A stretch of 64,000 nucleotides of DNA, taken from the NCBI GenBank assembly GCA_039621445.1, contig CP154956.1, positions 28,278,667 through 28,342,666 of the forward strand. The letters are read 5' to 3'. This stretch comes from Euglena gracilis (taxonomy: Eukaryota > Euglenida > Euglenophyceae > Euglenales). A program made the translations under genes and the position numbers. Numbering within the stretch: the first letter of the stretch is position 1; each line of letters starts with the position of its first letter. Below the pieces are notes generated by a model. That model searched no databases. It worked only from the letters and a program-made list of their open reading frames with translations, and was not told the DNA's origin. Shown here piece by piece: positions 1 to 60,200 of the stretch.

Positions 1-299
1 CTTTAGGAGCTCCCTGGGGCTGTACACTTTCCACTGAGGACAGAAAAAATTCACTTGCTCCAAAAATGTAACCTTGAAGGAAAATGCGATGCAAACTTGT
101 GAAGTGATGTGGTTGGTTCACCTGGTTGGATCCACTTATATTTCATTATGCAGCTAATGTGAAATTGGTCCAATATCGTCAGGTATGCAACCTCCAGTTG
201 TCTGACAGTGGAGCAATTTGCCTGTGCAATGCCCGAACAAAATCGGAAAGGGGAAACACGCACCAAACAAACAGTTGGACCTCGTGGGAACTGGTGGAG

Positions 300-15320
<15,021 letters not shown>

Positions 15321-16720
15321 CGGCCCCAACCCCACCCCCAGTCAGCTGACCATCAGCTGCCCCAGCCGGCAGGGCCACGAGCAGGGCTTCCCCATAGCGA
15401 GCAGTCAAATCATCGGTGCAAGGTTTAGCCCGCTGCACTCTCCTGTGAGAGATGGGCTGGCACGGAATGGCAGGGCTGTCCGGGAATGCCTGGTGGGGGG
15501 GGACACGACCATGGCACCACGCAAGTCGCCCCCCCCCCCAAGAACCCCCAACACCCATCCGGGGTTCCCGTACCGCCCTGGGCTGGACTGGGTGTGCTGC
15601 CCAGGGTGTCTGTAATGTTGTATTGGTTGCGTTGCATTGTCCAGGGTTGTTTTGGGGCTGGCAATACAGTGGCAGTGGAAAAGAGTTTTTTTCTTGTCAA
15701 TCCGAGCTTCTTGGTCTGGCACATGAACTTCCAAAAGAACAATGAAAATACCCCCCAAAATTCACGAGGTGGTCACCCACCAGCCAGTGTTCAGAAAAAA
15801 TGATCTGACTGGACACTGCCTGTCTGCCTCTTCTCTTTGCGGTGATTCTGACCAAGAAAATTGCAACCAATTCCCAAAATGCAGCTGCACTGATGAGAAT
15901 GGTAATTGAGGGACAGCCAGAAGCACACAAAAGTGGCTTCATAATCGGGTGGGTGGCATTTTTTTTGATTCCTTTGAACCGACTTTTTACCCAACACAAA
16001 AACCGTTTCTTATTCTGTGTTCAATCTTCAAAATATGTTACTTTTTCTGCATGTTCGATCCCTTGTGCATTTCACTCTTGGTCAAAAAGAATAACATGAA
16101 GAATATGCATACAGGTTGCGTTGGTCCTTTGTCCGAAGCAGAGAAATTACTCCTTTCTTTGCTGTTGTTGGCTTTTTGTTTCCAACTCAAAACTGTGACT
16201 TTGCGGGCCTGAAATTATTTATGCAAACAGAAGAACTCCAATTCCCCTGGAGAATTTCTGATGAATGTTCGATAAAAAGACAAATCCCCCCCCCCTTTGC
16301 AATACCCTTAAAACAACAGGTAATTGGCCTACAGGGGCGGAAGGAAGGTGGTACAGGTGTGCCATCCCCCGGAAAAGCTTGAGACAATCATAACTGAACC
16401 CATAGAAATGGATGCTGCGAGGCAAGAGGAAAGAGAATGCTGTCCATGAATGCTGCGCCGCACTGCGGGCGTTGGCGGGTAAGGTGGCGGTGGCCTTTGG
16501 AGCTGGGGCGACGCGGCCCACGTATGGCCTCGCCCCCCTCTGCAGGGCATCCCCCGGCCAGAGCACCGACACACGAGAAAAATATGGGGGTAGTAGAGTG
16601 GACGTATGTGTGGGGGGCGGGATGGGACAGGGGACGCAAATGGGGGTTCGGTGGTCAGCGGGGAGGAGAGGGAAAGGGGGTGGCGGCCAGGGGGCGGGCG
16701 GTACAGGTGGGCGGGGCCGG
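15321..16720. other. Spacer between PLC-like start and DDX54 stop
   Basis: About 1.4 kb separates the ATG of the PLC-like gene from the stop codon of the upstream DDX54 gene on the same strand. It holds the DDX54 3' UTR and the PLC 5' flank. A GC-rich patch at 16,430-16,560 is open in several frames, but I recognise nothing in it. Confidence 0.6.
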
Positions 16721-50176
<33,456 letters not shown>

Positions 50177-51119
50177 GGGGTGCGACGGGGAGAGTCGGCC
50201 CCTGGAGTGGACAGCCGGCCGGGTGGGGGACAGCCGGCCGGGGTGGGGGACAGCCGGCCGGGGTGGGGGACAGCCGGGCTGGGGCACAAAGCATGGGGCA
50301 CACCGACTTGGATTGACGCATCCAACCCATCGTCAGCCCCCCCCCCCCCAAATAACCAAAATAACCCGGCGGGATGCCAAATTACTGGAACCACCTTTTT
50401 CACATTCTCCTCCCAAGGTGTTTGGCCCGACTTTCAGTGCCGTAAAAGACTTTTGCCTGAAAAAAGATGGGCATCTCTTTTTTTTTTGGCTTGCTCCCCC
50501 CGTCACGTCATTTGAGCAGTGCCGGGTGCCAGCCCCCCCCCCCCCCGGCTGGGTGATTTTGGGGGGGGGTCAGAGCAGTGAGGGAGCGACGCTAGAATTT
50601 GGACACCGTCATGCCAAGCTTCGGGGGTGGGAGGGGCCAACAAAATGGGACTACCCCTGAGATGACGTTACTGGCCAGCCTGTCAGTCAGCACCATTTGA
50701 AGGTGAGAATGGGCACCCAACATCTCCTTTGGGAATTTTCAACTGGACTGTAAGTTGCCAGTGGGAGGGGTTCAATAACCAGCGCCACCAGGAGAAAACG
50801 GGCAAAGCTGCTGCAAACACAACACAGGAACCATGGGAGTCAAAAATGTTTTACTCAGGTGCTGTCTCAGTGTAGGATGAGACATCAATTAGCAAGAGCG
50901 TATCGGGTGAGGCGTGCAGTGCTTGAGATTGAGATTGATGTGAAATTTGTCGGGCAGAGTAAATCCTCTCTGTGATGCTATGCCACACTGTGTCTGGAGA
51001 CACTGCCGAGGGTCATATGCCAGCTGGCAGCACTGGAGTGGGATGGGGAGTATACCCACTCCACACCCCACTCCAACAATGGATTCCTGATGGCGGCAAA
51101 AGGTGGGGGAGGGTGGGGG
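50177..51119. other. Spacer between membrane-protein gene and DDX54, with 20-bp tandem repeats
   Basis: 942 nt. Four tandem copies of CAGCCGGCCGGGGTGGGGGA (first and last imperfect) at 50212-50280 lie 36-105 nt upstream of the DDX54 ATG on the coding-strand side. The rest has C and G runs near 50,335 and 50,530 and no recognised gene. Confidence 0.75.
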
Positions 51120-51222
51120 TCAGCGGTCCTCGCCCATCGTACTGCGGCGGGAGCGGCTGCCCTGGCCGGCGGCGGCCGTGCCATCCCGCTCCTCGGCTCG
51201 GCCCCACTTCACGGGGGCGTAC
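51120..51222 (-). CDS. C-terminal exon
   Basis: Acceptor CGTCAG, then YAPVKWGRAEERDG and RSRRSTMGEDR, TGA at 51122-51120. It is in phase with the exon ending at 51856 (phase 2). A basic, hydrophilic tail. Confidence 0.75.
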
Positions 51223-54200
51223 CTGACGGGCAGCGGGGTCCAAATATCAAATATATTATAATAATATACAAAATACACACACACATATATATTTATTTTT
51301 ATATGTATTTTTGTATAATATATATGTATAATTGTATATATAATAATAATAATTGTATAATAATATGCATAATATATATGTATAATTGTAAATATAAATA
51401 TACAATTAATGGACTGCAGGGGTTCAAATACGCCCATCCATTGGTTGCCTGCTGTCTCGCAAGCACCCTGATCCATGTCTTGCAGGCGCGATGGACACAC
51501 TGCTTCCGGTAGCGCCCAGCCCCTTGGTCGTCCTCCGCCGCCCGCCATGTGGTCCTCGACCGCTGTGGGGCCGCTCCTTCGCCCTCTGCCTCTTCCGACC
51601 TGTGGCAAGCGAAGCCACACACGGCAGACAGCAACGTTGGGGGGGGGTGGATGACCACACGTCACGGCGGGGGGGGGGGAACAGGTGTGCGGCATATTGT
51701 CTGCTGCAGCGACAGAGACATCAGAGTTTGAGGGTATTGTGCTGGTGATGGGCTCGGTAGACCCTACGGAAATCACAGACGCCACAGCGGCGGAAGCCAT
51801 CACGTTGCCGGACCGGCAGCCCCCCAAGGCTCCCAGCGTGCCGCCACCGCCACACCTCCGCCGCCGGGGCCGCCACTCCTCCTTCGCCGCCTCGTCCTCC
51901 TTCGCCCGGTCGCCCGTCCGGTCGCCGCCGGCGGGGGCGGCGAGGACCGGCAGCGCCCCCTTCAGCTTCTCGTGGCGGTGCGGCACGTTGCCGCGGGCGC
52001 AGTTCTTCAGCGCCAGGTTGCCGTGGAAGTTCAGCCCGCAGATGGGGACGGGACCGGGCTGGCGCACGGCGGATGCCCCTGACCCCCGGCTCGGGGTGTG
52101 TACGATGAGGGTTTTTGGGGGTGGGTCAGCCGAAGGGGGGGGGGTTCAAATGGGGCGGGGGTTTAGGACCTCCCCCCCCCCTGTCCTTGACATGCCAAAG
52201 GACGGGAAAAATGCAGTTGAGGCTGACATAAACAATGGGATGGTCACACCCCTCCCCGCCAACCAGCAGACTCTTCCCATCAGGGCTGAGCCCTGATGCT
52301 GGGTGAGGGGTGCAAGGGTTTTTTTTGGTTTTGGACCCCGGGGGGGGTCCCCCCAGCAAGGGGGAATATACTTTTCGGCACCAATTTTTGAAAAGGTGCT
52401 ATTTTTTAAGCATTTTTTTCGTGATTTTTGGCCATTTTCGGGGAAAAGTGGGTTGGGTCCCCCGGGACACCCCCCCAGGGGGTGGGTGTGGGGGACCCCC
52501 CCCAGTCTTAAAAAAAAAAAACCCCGAGTGGGTCAAATGATGCCTCCCCCTCTGTCCTTGATGCGGCTTGTCCATGACACAAGCCCCCCCCCCCCGTGTT
52601 TACAGGCGAGTTTGCTTCAGAACCACGCGCTATTAGAAAAAGGCACTAGCTGGACGCGTCACTCCGACGTGGCGTGTTTTTTTAAAAAAGGGTTCCTTGG
52701 GGGGTTGATTTAGTTTCAGAATCGCCCCAAAAGACCCCAAAGCAGGCAATTTTCGGCAGGTTTTCCAATTACTGGGAAGTTGTTTTCCCCCCACAAGCCA
52801 GCCCTGCTATCAGACCCCCCAGTCCGGGGACTGGGGTGGTCGACCCCCCATCCCCCCTGGGCAAAAAAAACCCGCGCAAAGCGCTGGGAAAATTTATTTC
52901 AGGGGCTTCAAAAAAGTGCCCAAAATTGCGTTTTCAGGTGTTTTTCCCCCCCTCAAATTGACAAAAAAAACAGATGTTAACAACGACAAAAACATAAAAC
53001 AAAAACAATGAACATAAGTCTGCCAGCGCAAAGCGCCGGGGAAGAATAAATTTTCCGGTTCAATGGGGTCCCCGAACTCCCCCTCGGCCTGGGAGGGGGG
53101 GGGGGTCTGGACCCCCCTCCCCCTGGGGGAGAGGTTGGGACCCCCCCCTCCCCTCCCCGTGTACAAAGCCAACGCTCACTTAATACCCTGCTGTGGGCCT
53201 GGGCACACCTTAAGCGGTTGTGACGGGGAGGTGTTGGCATGACCCACCCCACCTCCCTTCAACCAGGAAGGGCAGAGGCTTCATTTTACTGAGCAAAGAT
53301 TGCATCTAACCAACAGTGGAAGAGAATTTTGTGAATTGGGAAAATCATTTTCTCATCACCTCTCCTTCCCTCCCGAAAATGGTGTCGTACTGCCCCAGGA
53401 ATTATGCACGTGAGCTGTGTGGACGGAAATGATGTCATCAATCCTGAATTGGGGAGAGGCAGACAAGGCAGGGTACTTCTGCTCAAAATGGACCTTGGCT
53501 GAAAGTCTCCAGCTCCCCCCCCCCCGAACCAGACGTCGAAATCAGGGATGGAGATGGGGATCCACTAGGTTTGTGGCTGAGTTGGTGGAGGGTCCCGTTG
53601 TGACAAGGAGAAGGGTGGGCGCCAGAGAGCAGTGCAGATGGATGCATCCGTCTGCGATGGTACAGGGGGGGGGAACTGCACACGGGCCAGTCAAAAACTG
53701 CACTGCAAAAAACTGCAAAAAAACTGCAAAAAAACTGCACTTCAACAAAAAAATAACAATAAACAAGCCGAAATGGTGTGCATATGCAAAACTTGTAACC
53801 ACACCACACCACTTGCAACCACCTAACACCCAATTCACCTAACTTTTTCTTTGCACAGCTTTGGTGATGACGACAAAATGGAAGGGTACAATGTACATGG
53901 TTTTTCATGCACTGAAATGCAAGTCATGTGTTTGGATGCCGGGTCACACCGGTTATCCTGCACCAAAAATTGTACCGACCATGCCCACAAAGATGCCAAC
54001 CAGTTTCCTTTCTAAATATGAAAAAAAATGCACATAAACCCTTGCGCAGCTTTTGGCAGTCCAGTTCATCACTTCTTGAGCCATAGCATCGGCTTCACGC
54101 CGCTCTGCTTTGGTCAGAGGGACACGAACAATGGGCACCGCCAGGAGCGGGTCAAAATGATAGGCTGGAATGACAGGAACTTTGAGGGAAACGCCATCAC

Positions 54201-57200
54201 CACACCAAATGTACCCAAACTCACGGAACAGGCGCTCAATGGGCAGCCGGTCAGAGGCGGCTTTCCACGCCGCCACAACGCACCGGGTCATGGTGACCCG
54301 CTTGTCTAATGCGGACAATTTATCCAATTTATCTGTCTTGGTTGCAGTTCACCAAGAAAGCTTTTGCAGAAGAGCATTTGTGAAGCCGGTCTTGGAAAGC
54401 CGCACATTTCATTTCCTCTTTCCACTTTCTGCTTCAGGATCCTTCAGGAAATCCCATGTTTGTGATGTCCAGCAGGCCGGCAATCATGGTTTGGTTCCCT
54501 TTGAATTCCCATCCAGCATGAGCACCCACCACACAGAGGTGTTTAGGATCACGGGCAAGACAATTGGTGGGATTACTGTAGACAACAGAATTCATGACCA
54601 GATGATGCTTTTTCTTGAGAAAAACCCTTCAAACATACAATCCAGCACCAAAAAAATAGACACCTCAAGTTTCCTCAAAACTGGAATAAAAAAAACCTGC
54701 AAAAAACTGCACGTGTGCAGTTTTTTTCAGAAAAAAGCTGCAAAAAAAACTGCAAAAAACTGCAAAAAACCAAAAACGTGAAAACTGCAAAAAACTGCGA
54801 AATCTGCACGGTGCATATCCCCCCCCCCCTGGATGGTATGTGACAGGTGGGGAAAGTCTGGCGGGAAACACGACACACCGTGCCTTTGACGAACGGGGGG
54901 GGGGCAAACACTTGGGGGTGGTAGCAGCGCCATCAGCCCGGGTGTCGCCTTCCGCCCGGCACAGCAGCCCGTTGACGTTCTTGACCTCAAACCGCTCCCC
55001 CTCGCGGTACTCCAGCGTTGTGTCCTGCAGGTCCCCCGCCAAGTTCTTGCAACGGCCCCGGGAGTGCCATCGTTTGGGGGTTTGCGTTTGGGCAGCAACG
55101 GATTTTTTGTGTTTTTGAAAGATAAAACACCAGCTGCAAATTGGAGGGGGTAAATTATTCTGCGCCTCATGCATCCCACCTTGTCCAACAAGAATACATT
55201 GGTAAGAGGAAAGAGTCAGGGGGCTGGCACTTATGCCGTCCACATTCATATGAGCATGCTATCATGCTAGCTATTAGCATGACAGCATGCTAATAATTAT
55301 CGCGCTATTGGCATGATATCAATGCAATCATGCTCATAGCATGATGGCATTGTCATATCATGCTAATGGCATAGATATGGCCATTACATTATCTGTGCTG
55401 GCTGGATATCTGATTTCCCCAGTGGCACGATTTCAAGTTATCCATGGACCGTCGAAGTGCCGGGGGCAGGCCCGACTGCGCCTGCACGAGGCACTTCCCT
55501 CCGCAGGGGCCCTCGACCACCATGTCCTCCACGCACGTGTGCTGCCAGTTGCCTGCGGAGGGTGAAGGCACGGCGCGTCCCGCACCGGTTTGCTGTGCCA
55601 CACCGACGCCGGGCCCAACACCGGAGCCCCGGCTGGCCCCCCACGCCCAGCGTTGCCCGAGCGGCTCCGCTGCCCCCGAGGGGCCCCTCCCGCGCCACAG
55701 GCCAAACCGCCGGGGAGGGGGTGTGGGTTGGGTCGGGCGGCGTACCGTACGGCGTTGGGCAGGCCTTCTCGTTGTGGTCCGCCCCAGGCGCCGATGGGCG
55801 CCCCATCGGCGCCCCTGCCCCCCCCCCCCGGCGATGCCAGTCACCTCACCTGTCGGGAAAGCCAACCCCCCCCATGGTTTTCATTCTCACGAGCGACCTC
55901 AAATGTGTCGGCCTCGCAGGCCCACACGTTGGGACAGGGGTGCGGTCTGTGCCCCGCCGCGGCGGCGCTGTGCCTGGTGCCCGGCGGGGCCCGGCCGTCG
56001 GGCTCCTCGTCCAGGTTGTGGCGCTTCAGGGACAGCTTGTGTGTCCAGTCCCGCGGCGCCTCTGCGACGGAGGGGGGCCGGTGGCGAGTGACCGGCCAGC
56101 CCCCGACGACACCCTCCCCCCGTCTACAGCTGTGAACCTGCGGAGAGGGGGTGGTACAGGGGTCAGTCCCCCGACAAGGTGACTCCATCCTCCAGGTTCT
56201 GTAACAGCAAACCCTTTTGGACACAACTGCCTCAAAACGGACCAGCCAGGCGGGGCGGGCAGACGGGTGCGCCCGCAATGGATCCAACAACCGCAACCAG
56301 CCATCTCACTGCATGCCAACCGGGGGGACTAAAGCGAGGGCAGGGAATCTTCAAAGACCCTTCGAAGTCCAGCCAGCCAGCTGAAAAAAGTGCTGGCTGA
56401 CCTCCCCCCCAAAAGGTGTGGGGGGGGGTCCATGGGGGGGGGCAACCGGCTGCTGGGCTGGACCCAGATTGTCCCTGAAAAAGGTTTAAAAAAAAGTACA
56501 TCCAGCTGGGTTTTAGGGCAAAAAAACCAGATTCCATCACCCTTTTTTTTCCGAGACGGCGTCTGTGGCCCAAAATGAAAATGGTTTCCGGGATTCAAAA
56601 TTCAGCCGATATCATATCAAGCGGGGATGGCACACGGGTGCAGGTCCCCTCCACCTCCCACCCGTCGGCGGTGCACGTGGCGGTGGGCAGCCCGACGTAG
56701 CCCGCGGCGCACTTGACGGCGCACGTGCCCCCGACGCTGTGGTCGGTGCAGGCCCGGAAGTCGAAGCCAGTGCGGAACACGGGGGCCTCGCAGCTGCGGG
56801 CGGCTGTGAGTAAAGCGACCATGACGTTTGGGAGGACCTTTCTAAGTCTGCCGCACCACTCCCCCCCCCCCCACCTGCAACCGATGTGTGCGGCGGAGCC
56901 ATTTTCCACAAGGTGGATGCAGGGAGGGGGGGGGGATGTGCTTGCTTCCATATTTTTCAAAAAAATTTCTATTTAATAAACATTTAATCATTTTCCAAAA
57001 ATAAAATGCGTATTTTTTTGTGCATTTTTTTTTCATTGTTTTCAGTGCATTTTTGCATTTTTTTTTGGCTATTTCCCCAATTTTTCATTTTTTTTGTCAT
57101 ATTTGCGTTTTTTTTTGCGTTTTTATAATTTTGATTTTTTTTTTAAAATGACATTTCCCTCACACAGTACTGCATGTCCAAATGAATTTTCAAATCCTGT

Positions 57201-60200
57201 GCCATTTTTCCATGCTTTTTGAGGAATTTTTGCACGTTCACTTCTTTCCTCTCAAATTTTATGCATTTTTGTTCATTTTTTTCCGGGGATGCGCTTCTTC
57301 CAAGGGCGGCTGGCCCACGCCCCCCCCCCCTAGCGGACGCAAAAATAGGTGAAATTCAGGCAGTGATGGGAGGTGTCTGCCAGCCACCCAAACTCCCCCA
57401 GAAGCCCTCACTCAGCGCACACCCCGCTTTTTTCTCCTTTCCTTTTCGATGGTTCCCCCCGAAAATGTCCAGAAGTGTGAATTGTGCACTGACCAGGCCC
57501 CCTTGAGTTACAAGATCTGGTCGGGGGGTTGGCCACACTTTCATTTAGAGTGCCTTGCTATCCCCCTAAAAGGGCAAAAAGGCATTGCGGGCAGGCGGGG
57601 CAGGGTGTGGACCCTTTCTGGGTCGCACACAGCGCCTCAATCAGTCAATGTTTAGCTTGATTACAGTCACAAGGCCATTCCCTGATTTTTCAGACAAAAA
57701 ATCTGAATTATCCCCTTGCATGATTCAGGGATAGGATTATCCCCTACTTTGTGATTGCGGGATAAATGGCTGGGAGCTGAGAATTGAAGACTGATTTGGG
57801 ACTGAAGATTGATTGGGAAACCTTGCAGAAAAACCTGAAAGATTCCAACCACCCAACCAACCCCTCAGGTTTGGTAGGGTTACTTCCCCAGGGGGAGGTT
57901 ACCCGGGAGGGTAACCTCCGCTTGGTGAGCTGACACTCACAGGAGCTGCTGTACCTGCTGAGTTTTCACGCCAAAAATAATCTGTTTTGCCTCCAAATTA
58001 TAAATTTTGGCTTATTTTCCGATAGTTTGGATTTTGCCCCCCATGAGTTTGGTCTGCCAAACTCACTTTTTACAGAAAAAATAAGACGCAAAAAGTGATT
58101 GCCCTGAAAACCAATTTTTTTTGGTTTCGTTGAGGGGGGAATAGGTGGGGTATTTAAAAATGGGAAAATAAATGAGGCGTTTTCGGCAATTGAACGGTTG
58201 TGGGGGTTGAAAGTCGAGCGGGGAACGAACGTTGCACTGCTCCGTTTGAATGCTGCACTGATCCGTTTGAATTCACTTTCTGTCCATGAGCATCTGACGG
58301 CCTCCAGACACACAACACACCGCGGCGCGGCGGGGCAGCCTCCGCTGGGAGTGGTGGGGCGGCGAGGCCCCCCGCCAGCGTCTCCCGGCGGGTCGGGACG
58401 TACCCTGGGCAGTTCTTCCGCGCGACGTTGCCGTGGAAGTTGAGGCCGCAGGCCACGCTGCCGTCGGGCTGCGTGCGGCACAGCAGGCCGTTGATGTTCT
58501 TTGGTCCCAGGCCACGGTGGAATTAGAAAGACCCTGATTGGGTATTTCATGCGTAAACCGCAGCCTGTCTACCTCCAGAGGCTGCCCCTCCGGGTACTCC
58601 AAAGCAGGGGTTGATGTGAGGCCAAATGGGGGGGGGGCAGGGCTTTGCACAAAAACGTGCTGGGGACCTGAAATTTCACCTATAATTTAAAATTTTACAA
58701 AAGTTTATATGACGGTTGGTGATTTTACGAGAAATGGAGCTGGAAATGGAACGAAAAACTGAAAATGGATTCACATGCCTTTTACAATGTCAATCTTTTA
58801 GTGATATTTCAGAAGAAGAAGGTGCGTTTGCTCCAGTCTAAAGTCATGTTGTTCCCCCTGTTTTGAGAGGCAAGACCACACTGCAATTGAGGGATACCGA
58901 GTGTGTGGTGATCATTTTTGTAAGTGCAGTTCAAGGGATGCAAACACGTGTGACATGCGGGAACGTGAGAATTATTATGACAAAATACCACTATGCTCGT
59001 CCTCGTGAAATACAAAACCTCTGTCCCAAAAGCACCGTGGACTTTGCGCAGTCCTTGACCCATTTGATTATCGGCATTTCCCGGATTAAATATCCAGCAT
59101 AAACTGCTGATCAAGGGAACGACCAGAAGTGGGAAGAGGAAACCCCCACAAAAGAATAGCTCCCTCTCTTCTCTGTATGATCAAGGTTCAATTTCAGTGT
59201 CACGAGTGGGAGGTCACCTTGGGGTAGGTGCAGCAGCCGGCCGACACATGCCGCAGCCCAACCAAACTGCAAAAACAAAAAAAACGATCACAAAGTATTA
59301 ATCTATGGGGTTGAATACTCAGATTATCTTAACAGTTGAACCTGTCCTCTTCAACGTCGCCATGTCGGCCTTTCCGGGTACTGAGCGAACCCAACGACCA
59401 CCCAACTAGGGTTAATACACATGAGGGGAACAAGGCGTCGCTTGGTGAGTCCCCAGGGGGGGGGTTTCAGCTCAGAGGCTGGAAAGCTTTGGCTGGTTTA
59501 AAAAAGGCTGCTGGTTGACTCCCCACCCCATATAGATCCCAAGGCTGGAACCAAGAAATTAAAACTGCAAAAATACCCCCCAAATGCCAATTATGCAAAA
59601 AGCCACGAAATTTGCCCTGGCCAGCCCAATTCCGACCCATTTTTAGCCCATTCTTGGCCCGGGCCAAGAATGGGCTAAAAAAGGGCCGGATTTCTTTGCA
59701 CCACGGCTGGCCAACCCAAAAAGTGTCCACACATGAATTTCAGGGTTTGGCAAACCCCTGGGGGTTGCGGTGTCCGGACCCACCCTCTGTGGTTTGGGGG
59801 GGGGGGGCTCCTTAACCCGGCCACATCGAGCACTGTTCGAAGGTGGTGTTCTGAAGCTGGTTGTGGACGTCGAGGCACACGGCGGTGAGCAGGCACTTCC
59901 GGGAACGGTCGGCAGGGCTGGCGGCACTCGAGCCCACCCCCTGCCCCCCTCACGCTGCCCCAACGTCCGTCAGTCGGAGCAGGGGTTTGGTGGAAGCCCC
60001 GCGGCACCGTCGGCCAGAGCCCCGAAGCCAGAGCCACCCCTGGGCAGGGCCCCTCAATGAGGATGTTCCGCCGGCAGGTGTGCTGCCAGTTGCCTGCGGG
60101 AACGGCGGCGACCCCGCCACAGGCAGGCTGGGGGGGGGGGCAGGCGCACACCCGCGCTTGCGGCGAGGCGGCCGAAGCGCCAACACGGCCTGGCCAAATC

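Noticed and set aside
1-290. Search for a PLC C2 exon at the left edge
   Set aside because: The open stretch 266-51 on the minus strand shows no C2-like pattern; the domain probably lies outside the window.
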